Source of the DNA: an uncultured Microcaldota archaeon
GTDB taxonomy: Archaea > Micrarchaeota > Micrarchaeia > Anstonellales > Bilamarchaeaceae
Assembly: GCA_903828955.1 (NCBI GenBank)
Contig: CAIKOA010000033.1
Span: 1 to 50,001, forward strand
Length of the DNA stretch: 50,001 nt
Direction of reading: 5' to 3'
A program made the translations under genes and the position numbers. Shown here one piece after another: positions 41,545-49,906 of the stretch. Positions within the stretch are counted from its first letter, which is position 1, and each line of letters opens with the position of its first letter. The notes under the pieces were generated by a model. That model made no database searches. It saw only the letters and a program-made list of their open reading frames with translations, and was not told the origin of the DNA.

Positions 41545-41937
41545 ATGGGGCTTAATTATGTGAGCATAAGGGTCAAGAATATGAAGAAGTCGCTCGATTT
41601 CTACACGAAGTCGATGGGCCTTAAGGTTTTGGGGAAAAGGAGCCCGGTGCCAGGCGAGCAGATCATGATGCTGGTTGACAGGAAAACCGGTCAGCGGCTG
41701 AACCTGATGTGGTATGCAAAAAGCTGCAGGTGGTACGCGCCCTACAAAATGAACGGGGTAGAGCTCGACCACCTGATGTTCCAGGTAAAGGATGCGAAGA
41801 AGACCTACCAGGGGCTATTAAGGAAAGGCGCGCCAAAGGCAACCGACCTCTGGGAGGGCAAAGAGCGCACCATGGGCCTTGTGAAAGACCCGAACGGCAT
41901 CTGGATAGGAGTGATGAGCGAGAAAAAGAAGAAGTAG
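41545..41937 (+). CDS. VOC-family (glyoxalase/dioxygenase fold) protein
   Basis: 130 aa with two beta-alpha-beta-beta-beta units: YVSIRVKNMKKSLDFYTKSM starts the first and LDHLMFQVKDAKKTYQGLL the second, ending KDPNGIWIGVM. In lactoylglutathione lyases the metal ligands include a His at the first strand and a Glu at the last; here the first-strand position is Ser (VSIRV), while His in LDHLMF is kept, so glyoxalase I activity is doubtful. The actual substrate is unknown. GGTGG precedes the ATG. Confidence 0.85.
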   Translation: MGLNYVSIRVKNMKKSLDFYTKSMGLKVLGKRSPVPGEQIMMLVDRKTGQRLNLMWYAKSCRWYAPYKMNGVELDHLMFQVKDAKKTYQGLLRKGAPKATDLWEGKERTMGLVKDPNGIWIGVMSEKKKK

Positions 41938-42115
41938 TGGAACGGGCCATTCTTTATGCCGCGGCTCCAAACCCCGGATTACGTTACCGCCATGCCGCGC
42001 GCTAGGCTTGAACTTGCCAATAGCCAACAATTCGCGTGAATCAGGCAAGGCGGATTCCAGCAATGGTTAAATAGGTTAAGAGAGATGCCAAAGACGGGAG
42101 AAAGGGGCAAATCGA

Positions 42116-43318
42116 ATGACTAGCGCAGAAGAAATAAGAGGACTTAAGAGAGCGCGCCGTAACCTAGAGCAAAGACTGGAAAAAATAGAAAAGAGCCAGC
42201 GCGCAGCGGTTGTGAGGCTCTCCGGGCAGCTGGGGGAAATAATAGAGGGCATAGCATCTGCGCAGGAAAAGGAAAAAAGCATGCCGAATGCCACCTTCAG
42301 CAAGCGGGTCAGGCTTGCAAAGAAAGGAATGCTGCTTGGAAAAGAACTCAGCCATTTTGAAATAGAGGTAGTAAGTGAATTCGATAAGCACAACATCTCG
42401 GAAGAGTCTGGGAAGAAGCTTATCTCGATCACAAAGCTCATCAGGGACAACAATATGCAGGCTGCAAAAGAGAGATTGAAATATTTTGAAGAGATTGCGG
42501 CCCTTAGCAAGGAATATGAAACGATAGAAGGGGAAATTGAGAAGAAGGACCGGCTTCTGAAGAGGGAGCAGCTCAGGATAGAAAAAATATTGGAGGAAAT
42601 GGCGTGGCTGGAAAAAGAAACAATCGACATGGAGAAGGTGCGCAGGCATGAGGAGCTGCTGAAAAACCTCGAAAAACTGAAAGGGTTGCGTGCAGCACAT
42701 ATGCGTTCCCTGATTTCAAAGCCGGTGGCGGAATTGCTTGGGGAAGCCGAATTGCAGCCCCTGAAGGGGCAATACGCGGTTTTCCGGGAAAAAGAAGATA
42801 TAGCGCAGCTAAGGCAGTTCTTTTCCGATTATCCTGTTTTTGGAAAATGCAACGCGAGCCAGATTTGCGAGTCCTTTGAATGGAGTGAAAAAAGGCTGTC
42901 GCATGTCTGCCCTGAGACTTCCAGGTTCAAAAAAGTAGTTCTGGGGAACAGGAATCTGTTCGAAACGCTCGGCGCACTGGAGCATACGGAGTTCCTGGCA
43001 GTGGACATTGAGAACGAAAAAGTCCTGGACTTTTATGCCAGGGATGTCGAAGGCGCCCGGGAGGCCATTGAGAGGATAAGGCAGTTGAAAAAAGGGGGGA
43101 ATTCAGACAGGGAAGAATATGAGAAAAGCAGGAGAATGGAGGGGCGCAGGGAAGAGCTTGCGGGATATTCCAGAACTGCCCTGGATGCGGAGTTGAAAAA
43201 TATCAGGAGCCTTCTGGAAATCCTGCATTCCGAGGTCCCTGAAGGGAATGCTGAGGAAAACCGCGGGGGGTTCCCAGGAATCGGCACATTCATCAAAAAA
43301 CTCGCTGGGAAGCCTTAG
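42116..43318 (+). CDS. Coiled-coil protein of unknown function
   Basis: Not recognised. 400 aa. Residues 1-190 are strongly charged helical sequence with heptad-like patterns (LKRARRNLEQRLEKIEKSQR, EGEIEKKDRLLKREQLR). A more globular part (about 195-320) contains three cysteines (GKCNASQIC, SHVCPE) and strands such as TEFLAVDIENEKVLDFYA. A second helical stretch and a short amphipathic tail (IGTFIKKLAGK) end the protein. No signal peptide or TM, so it is cytoplasmic. The promoter may be GGTTAAATAGG near 42065. Confidence 0.75.
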   Translation: MTSAEEIRGLKRARRNLEQRLEKIEKSQRAAVVRLSGQLGEIIEGIASAQEKEKSMPNATFSKRVRLAKKGMLLGKELSHFEIEVVSEFDKHNISEESGKKLISITKLIRDNNMQAAKERLKYFEEIAALSKEYETIEGEIEKKDRLLKREQLRIEKILEEMAWLEKETIDMEKVRRHEELLKNLEKLKGLRAAHMRSLISKPVAELLGEAELQPLKGQYAVFREKEDIAQLRQFFSDYPVFGKCNASQICESFEWSEKRLSHVCPETSRFKKVVLGNRNLFETLGALEHTEFLAVDIENEKVLDFYARDVEGAREAIERIRQLKKGGNSDREEYEKSRRMEGRREELAGYSRTALDAELKNIRSLLEILHSEVPEGNAEENRGGFPGIGTFIKKLAGKP

Positions 43319-43346
43319 CCTGGGCCATACGGCTAAAAAAGAGACA

Positions 43347-43362
43347 GGAACGTTCCCGGGAA
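43347..43362. promoter_or_regulatory. Overlapping palindromes upstream of the propeller gene
   Basis: GGAACGTTCC (43347-43356) and TTCCCGGGAA (43353-43362) are both perfect 10-bp palindromes sharing four bases. They lie 15-30 bp upstream of an AT-rich TATA region (43377-43393), a typical place for an archaeal operator. Alternatively they are part of the end of the previous transcript. Confidence 0.35.
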
Positions 43363-43376
43363 TGCGGTGCCTTCGT

Positions 43377-43393
43377 ATTTATTAATATATATT
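43377..43393 (+). promoter_or_regulatory. AT-rich TATA region of the propeller gene
   Basis: ATTTATTAATATATATT. A start near 43410 would leave a short leader with AAAGGTGA before ATG 43428. Confidence 0.45.
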
Positions 43394-43427
43394 TTGAGAT
43401 AACTGTCAAAAGCAAAAGGTGAAATTG

Positions 43428-45650
43428 ATGAAAGCGCATTCTTATGCAATCCAGCTTTGTTTTGTTTTTGCACTCCTGCTAATTGGCTCTGCATATGCGG
43501 TGTTCTCAGTGAACCCGGCCATATCCCCGGCAGCAAACATAAGCGCCATAAACCCGCAAATAACGGTTGCGAACAATACGAACTCGACGGGCGGCTTGCT
43601 CATGCCCTCGGCATCCGCCTTTACCTTAAATCCGGCTGTCATAGAAGCGCTCAAGGAAGGGCCGATGGTTTACGCCGCAACAACCAAATCCATAATTGTG
43701 ATGGATTCCTCCAAATTTAATGTCATCTCCAGCATCAAGCCGGATATGGACAAAGCGATGGTCAATGGAGTCGCGGTGTCCCCGGACGGGCAGTTCGTAT
43801 ACATGGCGTACTCTTGGTCTGTATACCAAGACGACCCTTATGGCGGGCATTATGACGACTTCGCGCGCGTGATGCGCATAAATTCTTCTTCGCAGCAGCC
43901 AATAGATTACTATGAGTTAGACGGCATCTATCCGGAGCATCTCGCAGTATCCCCGGACGGAAAGGTCTACCTGGGCTACCAGGGTTCTTACTATCCGGAA
44001 AACGGAGGCATAAGGATAATGGATTTCCAGGGGCAGAAAGTGTGGAACATAGACATGAAATATACCACGATGATGTATGACATCGAATTCTCTCCGGATG
44101 GAAACAAGATATTCTACTCCGGCTGGTGGGGCGCACCGGCTGTATACCAGCTTGACTGGAATTCGAATACGGTGCACTACAACCTGTTTCCGGGGGATTC
44201 CACTTCCGATGATTTCTATGCAAGGAGCGTAGCGGTGGGCAAAGGCGGGGATATGCTTTATGTCGCGCTTGCGGATACGACCGGCATATTCGCCATGAAC
44301 ACCAACGACTATGGCAAGCAGGAGATCCAGACGGACTACTACCCGATTGCACTGGCCGCCTCCCCGGACGGGGAAACGCTTTACGCTATAGGTTATTTCT
44401 ACAACCAGGACAACAAGCCGGTCTACCTGATCCACAAATACGGGGCGCTCAAGACCGTGGGCCCGTTCAACAATGAGCTGATGGATTATATGCTCACTAC
44501 AATGGATAATTTCTACACCTACGATTCGCTCACTTATGTCGATCCGCCATCAGGAACGCGCCCTTCTAACATCGCGATTACCCCTGATGGGAGATTCGCT
44601 TACATCTCGACAATCTCATACGACAGCATTACGAACGTATACGGGGATGGCATAATCATATACGACCTGCAGTACATGAACCAGGTGAAGATCATAGACG
44701 AGAAAAACAGCCTGCACGATATCGCGGCTTCCTCATCCAAAATCCTCTTCTCGCCGCCACCTGATTACAGCTGGATAAAAGGCTTTTCGGGCGGCATTTC
44801 CGTAGGGAATCTCCCGGGGCTCAGTGTCCTTTACCCGACTTCTTTCCACCCGGAGAACGGGACTTTCGCGAAATACTACCAGGAGGACTTTTTCTCCGTT
44901 TACGCAACATTCTCTGATGTGCTTGACAACAAAACAGTGAATGGGAGCACCTTCTGGCTCACGGACAAAAACGGGAACAATGTGCCAGGAAAGGTCACTG
45001 CGGCATCCAAACTGGCCATACTTATGCCGGATTCCCAGCTAAGCCCGAACACGGATTACGTTGCGCACATCTCCAAGGAAATCAAGTCCAAGGACGGCAA
45101 GCAGCTTTATGCAGATGCGCAGTGGAGCTTCACCACCAGGAACATCACGAACGCAGTAATTCTGCCGATCAACACAATACTGAACCTAACCTATGCCGAA
45201 GAAATCAAGCCCCTTGTGCACCTGAATATATCCATTCCTCCCGGGCTACTGAACAATTCTTCGGGCGGAGGGCAGAACGCCACGCCTAAGACACCGCCTC
45301 CACAGGCGCAGCAGCAGCCTCAGAACCAGTCCGGAAACCAGTCGCAGGGGCAAACCCAGGGCCAACAGCAGGGGGAGGGAGGGCAGCCTCCAGCCCCCCC
45401 AGCGCCAGGGCAGGAAAATGTTTCGCAGCAGGCAGGAAACGGAGGGCAGAACGGGAACGTTTCCCAGCCCCCGGAGAATGTTTCAAATCAATCGCAGGGG
45501 GCGCCACCTGGAAATAATGTGACGCAGCCCCCCGCGAACATTTCATACCAGGGAACAACTCAGCCTTCAACGCAGCCTCAGGCTCAGGGCGGCAATGACA
45601 TCATAGGCGCCATAATAGATTTCTTCAAGTCGCTGTTCGGGATGAAATAA
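43428..45650 (+). CDS. Secreted beta-propeller surface protein with Ig-like domain and sequon-rich tail
   Basis: 740 aa. The signal peptide ends near SAYA, and an Asn/Ser/Thr-rich spacer follows. A beta-propeller covers about residues 75-450, with recurring VSPDG or SPDG strands (VAVSPDGQFVYMA, LAVSPDGKVYLGY, IEFSPDGNKIFYS, LAASPDGETLYAI, IAITPDGRFAYIS). A Big_5/SbsA-type Ig-like domain follows (ATFSDVLDNKTVNGSTFWLT to QWSFTTRN). About 110 residues of Gln/Pro/Asn-rich linker carry many N-x-S/T sequons, and the C-terminus is a short amphipathic helix (IIGAIIDFFKSLFG). Probably a heavily glycosylated cell-surface protein held by the terminal helix. ATG 43428 is set by AAAGGTGA; the upstream GTG overlaps it. 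Confidence 0.85.
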   Translation: MKAHSYAIQLCFVFALLLIGSAYAVFSVNPAISPAANISAINPQITVANNTNSTGGLLMPSASAFTLNPAVIEALKEGPMVYAATTKSIIVMDSSKFNVISSIKPDMDKAMVNGVAVSPDGQFVYMAYSWSVYQDDPYGGHYDDFARVMRINSSSQQPIDYYELDGIYPEHLAVSPDGKVYLGYQGSYYPENGGIRIMDFQGQKVWNIDMKYTTMMYDIEFSPDGNKIFYSGWWGAPAVYQLDWNSNTVHYNLFPGDSTSDDFYARSVAVGKGGDMLYVALADTTGIFAMNTNDYGKQEIQTDYYPIALAASPDGETLYAIGYFYNQDNKPVYLIHKYGALKTVGPFNNELMDYMLTTMDNFYTYDSLTYVDPPSGTRPSNIAITPDGRFAYISTISYDSITNVYGDGIIIYDLQYMNQVKIIDEKNSLHDIAASSSKILFSPPPDYSWIKGFSGGISVGNLPGLSVLYPTSFHPENGTFAKYYQEDFFSVYATFSDVLDNKTVNGSTFWLTDKNGNNVPGKVTAASKLAILMPDSQLSPNTDYVAHISKEIKSKDGKQLYADAQWSFTTRNITNAVILPINTILNLTYAEEIKPLVHLNISIPPGLLNNSSGGGQNATPKTPPPQAQQQPQNQSGNQSQGQTQGQQQGEGGQPPAPPAPGQENVSQQAGNGGQNGNVSQPPENVSNQSQGAPPGNNVTQPPANISYQGTTQPSTQPQAQGGNDIIGAIIDFFKSLFGMK

Positions 45651-45721
45651 ACGGAGCATGCGGAAATGATGGATTTGCGCCATACGCAGCAGTTGGCTTA
45701 GGGCCAATGGATAACAGGAGC

Positions 45722-45729
45722 ATTTAAAT
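45722..45729 (+). promoter_or_regulatory. TATA-like element, leaderless promoter
   Basis: ATTTAAAT is a perfect 8-bp palindrome centred 27 nt before ATG 45753, with no ribosome site. Confidence 0.6.
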
Positions 45730-45752
45730 TATTTGGATGCGCTGGAAAAACC

Positions 45753-46235
45753 ATGTTAGGGAATGCATTGGAAGGCTTTGGAAGGGCCTTTCTTGGATTT
45801 TGGGGCATTTTCTGCTGGATTATAGGCGCATGGTTCAGCCTGATTGATTTCGTTCTCGGATTGCTGGGCTGGTTCTCCATCATAATCAGCATGTATTTCC
45901 TCTTCACGGGCCAGTTGCTCCCTGGCTCAATCATATACATCATTGCGCTGGGTTTCCTGGTTTGCAGGGAAATATGCGGCCTCGCTAGTTTTTGGCTTTC
46001 GGGAAGGAAATACGTTATGTCCCCGGAGGCATTTGTGGGGGACATAATAGGGGCCGCCATTGGCTTTTTCATGCTTTTTGGGATGCTTTTCGGGTTCTGG
46101 TATTTTTTATATCCGGTGCAGTGGCTGTTCATTATTTCGGTTGCATTGATTCCGATAACAATACTCTCTGCCGTTTCCCGCTTCACCAGAAACTTCATTG
46201 CGATGTTGAAGAGCAAGATGACGGGGACACCTTGA
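45753..46235 (+). CDS. Small polytopic membrane protein, unknown function
   Basis: 160 aa with four or five hydrophobic helices (for example FGIF-type segment FLGFWGIFCWIIGAWF, LLGWFSIIISMYFLF, IIYIIALGFLVC, IIGAAIGFFMLFGMLFGFWY, LFIISVALIPITIL) and a basic C-terminal tail (KSKMTGTP). No charged residues that would suggest a transport path. Not recognised. Start fixed by the leaderless promoter. It is convergent with the MgtA-type gene. Confidence 0.75.
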   Translation: MLGNALEGFGRAFLGFWGIFCWIIGAWFSLIDFVLGLLGWFSIIISMYFLFTGQLLPGSIIYIIALGFLVCREICGLASFWLSGRKYVMSPEAFVGDIIGAAIGFFMLFGMLFGFWYFLYPVQWLFIISVALIPITILSAVSRFTRNFIAMLKSKMTGTP

Positions 46236-46338
46236 GAAAAACAATACGCTGGCGCCCTTAGAATCCTGTTAATGATTGCCTGGCTACCCTTTTTGTGCAC
46301 AACCGCGCATAAGGCCACGCGTTTGGCCAAGGGAATCC

Positions 46339-48909
46339 TCACGATATTATTTTCCTTTTCAGAAGCTCTGTTTTCACGAACTGTGTAAGCAAGAGGTAGG
46401 CCACCACCATCACTGCAAGCAGCAGGTAGAAGAGCGGAGGCAGCATTTCAAAACCGAACAGCGCCCCTATGGGCGTGGCTACTATGAGAAGCCCGACGCA
46501 AACGGCTCCGAACGTGGTCAGCAGCAGCGTTTTGCTCGGCATGCTCTGCAGGAAGGGGATTTTGTTGGTGCGGATCACGTGGACAACCAGGGTCTGCGTC
46601 ATCAGGGACTCGATAAACCAGCCTGCGTGGAAGAGCGCCTGCTCCGCAGGGAGCGTGGCGCTGAACACGAACCACATCACCCCGAACGTGGCATAGTCGA
46701 ATATGCTGCTTATGGGGCCTATGAAAACCATGAAATTGCGTATGTTGTCCAGATTCCATTTCAAAGGCTTGGCAAGCATCTCCGCATCCACATTGTCGGT
46801 TGGGCAGCCAAGCTGCGACATGTCATAGAGGAAATTGTTCACGATTATCTGGAGGGGCGCCATGGGCAGGAAAGGAAGAATTATGCTTGCCCCCACAACC
46901 GAGAACATGTTCCCGAAGTTGGAGCTGGAGCCCATGCGCAGGTATTTGATGGTATTGGCAAAGGTGCGCCTGCCCTCGTTCACCCCTTCGTAGAGCACAT
47001 GGAGGCTTTTGCGGAGCAATATTATGTCGGCGGATTCCTTTGCAACGTCAACTGCGGAGTCAACGGAAATCCCAACGTCAGATGTTTTGAGCGCAAGCGA
47101 GTCGTTTACGCCGTCCCCCAGGAACCCGACTACGTGCTTGTTCCTCTGCAGCGCGAGGATTATCCTCTCCTTCTGCACCGGGGAGACACGGGCGAAGATT
47201 GTGTTCTTCTCCACCAGCACCTGCAGCGCCTCGTTTGCGCGGTCGAGCTCCTCTCCGGTGATTACGCCCTTCACTTCGAGGCCGACAATCTTGGCTATTT
47301 TCTTGTTGATGAGCTCGTTATCCCCGGACAGGATTTTTATCTCCACCCCGCGCTTCATGAGTTCTGAAAGCGATTCGTGGGCGGTTTCCTTGGGCGGGTC
47401 GAGGAATGCGAGGAAGCCTTCGAACACCATCTCATTTTCGTCAGCGACCTTATAGGCCGGCTGCTCCTTTCCGGAAGGCTCATGCTTGGTGGCAAGGGCA
47501 AGCACGCGGAAGCCGTCCATGGAAAGAAAGTCGTAGAGCCTCTTTGCCTTTTTTCTGTCTGCATCGGTGAATTTCTTCAGCTTGCCGTTCCTGCGCAGGT
47601 AGGTGCAGATTGGCAGCGTGGATTCGGGGGAGCCCTTGGTGATCATGATCGCCTTCCCCTTTTCCTTTACCACCACGCTCATGCGCCTGCGCACAAAGTC
47701 AAAGGGAATTTCGTCCAGCTTGCTGGTGCCTGCCAGCCTCCTCTTCCCCTCTTCGGCATCGTGCGACATCACCGCCATGTCCATCGGGTTTTTCAGGCCC
47801 GTCTGGTAGTGGCTGTTGAGGAAGGCGAACCCGAGCACGGATTTATCCTCCTGGAAATCGATGTTGACGTGCCTGACCAGCTCGATCCGGTCTTCGGTGA
47901 GCGTGCCGGTCTTGTCGGTGCAGAGCACGTCCATTGCGCCTAAGTTCTGGATTGAGGAGAGGCGCTTTACAATAACTTCTTTTTTCGCCATGTTGGATGC
48001 GCCCTGGGAGAGGTTGGCGGTGACGACAACGGGCAGCATTTCCGGAGTAAGGCCCACCGCCACGGCCAGTGCAAAAAGCGCGGATGAGACGATATCGTTC
48101 TTGGTGAAGATGTTGATGATGAAGATCGCCACCACCAATACTATTACGAACTTGACCATCAGGTCGGTATAGCCGCGTATGCCGCGGTCAAATGCGGTCT
48201 CTGGCGCCGTGCGCGAGAGGCGCTGCGCCAACTCTCCGAACTGGGTGTTAAGGCCGGTCCGGACCACCACAACCTTTGCGGAACCGGATACCGCGCTGCT
48301 CCCGAAGAAAACGGCGTTTGGGAGTGCCTGCGCAGAAGCGCCTGGCTTTGCCACTGCCGAGTCCTTTTCAACCGGAAGGGATTCTCCGGTCAATGCCGCC
48401 TGGCTTACGAAAAAATCCTTGCATGAAAGGATGCGGCAGTCCGCGGGCACTATGTCGCCTGCGCACAGGAGCACGATGTCCCCCGGGACAAGGAACTTGA
48501 GCGGTATTTCACGGGTGCCTGAGCCGCGCACCACTGTCGCGGTGTTGCGTATCATCTTGCGCAGGTTCTCCGCGGCATCGCTCGCGCTGCGCTCCTGGAA
48601 AAATGTTATTGAAACGCTTATGAGGACCATTATGTAGATTATGGCGGCAGAGAGCGCGTTGTCCATGAAGTAGGAAACGGTCCCGACCGTAAGGAGGAGG
48701 ATAATGAGCGGGTTTACGAAGGACGAGAGGAAGTGCAGGAGGAGGTTGCGCTTCTTCTTCTGTGCGATTTCGTTCTTTCCGAAAACTTCCAGCCTCTCTT
48801 CCCCTTCGCTTTCAGAGAGGCCTTCCGGAGAGGTCTGCAGCGCCTTGAAAAGCTCGTGCGGGGAGCATGCCCATAAATCAATGCCCGCCAGATCTTTTTT
48901 TGAGATCAT
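46339..48909 (-). CDS. mgtA: Magnesium-translocating P-type ATPase (MgtA-like)
   Basis: P3B-type ATPase importing Mg2+. From ATG 48909 the protein has 856 aa. TGES (174-177) marks the actuator domain; the phosphorylation site is DKTGTLTED (Asp332); the membrane motif is VGLTPEMLPVVV, where PEM is typical of MgtA; GDGVNDSLALKTSDVGISVD is the hinge. About ten membrane helices. ATG 48909 follows GGGTG; the upstream GTG overlaps that site and adds two residues. A TATA-like box lies at 48965-48974, leaving a leader of about 35 nt with no obvious Mg2+-sensing fold. A long open frame on the opposite strand is a shadow of this gene. Confidence 0.95.
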   Translation of the reverse strand: MISKKDLAGIDLWACSPHELFKALQTSPEGLSESEGEERLEVFGKNEIAQKKKRNLLLHFLSSFVNPLIILLLTVGTVSYFMDNALSAAIIYIMVLISVSITFFQERSASDAAENLRKMIRNTATVVRGSGTREIPLKFLVPGDIVLLCAGDIVPADCRILSCKDFFVSQAALTGESLPVEKDSAVAKPGASAQALPNAVFFGSSAVSGSAKVVVVRTGLNTQFGELAQRLSRTAPETAFDRGIRGYTDLMVKFVIVLVVAIFIINIFTKNDIVSSALFALAVAVGLTPEMLPVVVTANLSQGASNMAKKEVIVKRLSSIQNLGAMDVLCTDKTGTLTEDRIELVRHVNIDFQEDKSVLGFAFLNSHYQTGLKNPMDMAVMSHDAEEGKRRLAGTSKLDEIPFDFVRRRMSVVVKEKGKAIMITKGSPESTLPICTYLRRNGKLKKFTDADRKKAKRLYDFLSMDGFRVLALATKHEPSGKEQPAYKVADENEMVFEGFLAFLDPPKETAHESLSELMKRGVEIKILSGDNELINKKIAKIVGLEVKGVITGEELDRANEALQVLVEKNTIFARVSPVQKERIILALQRNKHVVGFLGDGVNDSLALKTSDVGISVDSAVDVAKESADIILLRKSLHVLYEGVNEGRRTFANTIKYLRMGSSSNFGNMFSVVGASIILPFLPMAPLQIIVNNFLYDMSQLGCPTDNVDAEMLAKPLKWNLDNIRNFMVFIGPISSIFDYATFGVMWFVFSATLPAEQALFHAGWFIESLMTQTLVVHVIRTNKIPFLQSMPSKTLLLTTFGAVCVGLLIVATPIGALFGFEMLPPLFYLLLAVMVVAYLLLTQFVKTELLKRKIIS

Positions 48910-48964
48910 TTGCACACCCGGATTTCCTTTCTCTTTCCCAAGACCTTGACCTTACATCATTTAT

Positions 48965-48974
48965 CTTTATATTA
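48965..48974 (-). promoter_or_regulatory. TATA-like element of mgtA
   Basis: TAATATAAAG on the minus strand, 56-65 nt before the ATG; start expected near 48943. Confidence 0.5.
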
Positions 48975-49083
48975 GATTGCCCAAGCCGCGGCGGATTGCG
49001 GACTGCCAATGATGAATGCGGGGCGAGGTAAATAAAACGTATGCGGGGCATTGGCGCAGGAAATTCGAAAGAAGCAGAATCCC

Positions 49084-49791
49084 CTATCCTGTTTTGAAAA
49101 GCGTCTCGATCAGGAGAAAGAGAAACGCGCCAAGGATCACGCACCCGACGACTTTCCAGTCGAATTTCTCATGCGCATCCGGAAGAAGGTCGCTCGCGCC
49201 TATGTAGAGGAAGTCGCCTGCCACGAAGGCAAGCACGGCAGGGTGCATTACCTGCGGGATGAAGCCCGCGAGCGCGGCACCGACTGGGTAGAGCGCCCCC
49301 TGGAGTGCGGCAGCTCCAACTACAGCCTGTGTTTTGAATCCGCTCCTTTTCAGTATGAGGCCGCTCGAAATGCCCTGAGGCACCTCATGCATGACAACCG
49401 CGAGGGCAATGAGCACTCCGGTTAAGGGGGATATCGCATATCCTACTGCAATGCCCACTCCGTCGATTATGTTGTCGCTAGCCATGCCGAGAACGGTGAC
49501 CCAGCCCGCCTTGTGCTTCCCCTCGCATTCGCCGTGGTGGCAGGAGTGGAGCATCACGAACTTTGAGAGGAGGTAGAATGTGAAAAAGCCGAGCGCAACG
49601 AACAGGAACGTATGCGCGACGTCTATGTCGCCGAGCATCTCGAAGAAAAAGACCCCGAGCACGGAGCCTGCTGCGAATCCTATTATGTAGCGCTCCCACT
49701 CCGCTTTCAATTTCACAAAGAGCGGGATGCTGCCCGAAACAAGGTCTGAAAGCCCCGCGATGAAAGCAAGCGCCACTGCAACAAGTTCCAT
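49084..49791 (-). CDS. ZIP-family metal transporter (second type)
   Basis: 235 aa, seven to eight helices. Metal-site helices are MASDNIIDGVGIAVGY (D-N-x-x-D-G variant) and VVMHEVPQGISSGLIL (HEVPQG). A loop with HSCHHGECEGKHK between helices 3 and 4 is rich in His and Cys and could bind metal on the cytoplasmic side. These motifs differ from the HNMPEG type at 26300, so substrates may differ. Its TATA-like region lies within a perfect dyad (49804-49838), suggesting tight metal control. It lies downstream of no partner gene; mgtA follows on the same strand after about 170 bp. Confidence 0.9.
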   Translation of the reverse strand: MELVAVALAFIAGLSDLVSGSIPLFVKLKAEWERYIIGFAAGSVLGVFFFEMLGDIDVAHTFLFVALGFFTFYLLSKFVMLHSCHHGECEGKHKAGWVTVLGMASDNIIDGVGIAVGYAISPLTGVLIALAVVMHEVPQGISSGLILKRSGFKTQAVVGAAALQGALYPVGAALAGFIPQVMHPAVLAFVAGDFLYIGASDLLPDAHEKFDWKVVGCVILGAFLFLLIETLFKTG

Positions 49792-49803
49792 GGGGCTTTT
49801 TTC

Positions 49804-49838
49804 ATGTTATTAATTATTAATCATTTTGTTAATAACAT
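49804..49838. promoter_or_regulatory. Perfect 10-bp inverted repeat around the ZIP promoter
   Basis: ATGTTATTAA (49804-49813) and TTAATAACAT (49829-49838) are exact complements around a 15-bp spacer. The spacer contains the TATA-like ATTAATAA (minus strand, about 49814-49821) that is centred about 27 nt from the ZIP start codon. A dimeric metalloregulator bound to the arms would cover the TATA box. The regulator is not in this window. Confidence 0.55.
49814..49821 (-). promoter_or_regulatory. TATA-like element of the ZIP gene, leaderless
   Basis: AT-rich core inside the dyad, centred 27 nt before ATG 49791. A competing TTTAAAAG on the minus strand near 49850-49857 would give a longer leader. 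Confidence 0.4.
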
Positions 49839-49874
49839 TTGGGGGCTGGCTTTTAAACCGCATAAAAACTCTAT

Positions 49875-49894
49875 CCCCGCCCTAAAGGGCGGGG
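49875..49894. terminator. GC-rich hairpin with flanking T-runs
   Basis: CCCCGCCC (49875-49882) and GGGCGGGG (49887-49894) form a perfect 8-bp stem around TAAA. TTTTT follows directly on the plus strand, and a T5 run follows after a few bases on the minus strand. It is placed as the 3' end of the minus-strand gene that stops at 49907. Similar GC hairpins also occur at ends of IS200/IS605 elements, but no transposase is seen here. Confidence 0.5.
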
Positions 49895-49906
49895 TTTTTG
49901 GCTCGT

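Noticed and set aside
41945-42060. GC-rich stretch resembling tRNA arms after the VOC gene
   Set aside because: Neither strand gives a 7-bp acceptor stem with a T-arm containing a TTCAAxC-type loop closed by five pairs, so no tRNA is called.
46276-47367. Long open frame on the plus strand opposite mgtA
   Set aside because: It lies entirely antisense to a P-type ATPase with all motifs intact, and its composition (many His, Gln, Glu and Tyr) is that of a codon-mirrored shadow.
49875-49894. Hairpin as the end of an IS200/IS605 element
   Set aside because: The GC hairpin is similar to such ends, but no TnpA or TnpB frame, second end or target motif is visible; a terminator is the simpler reading.
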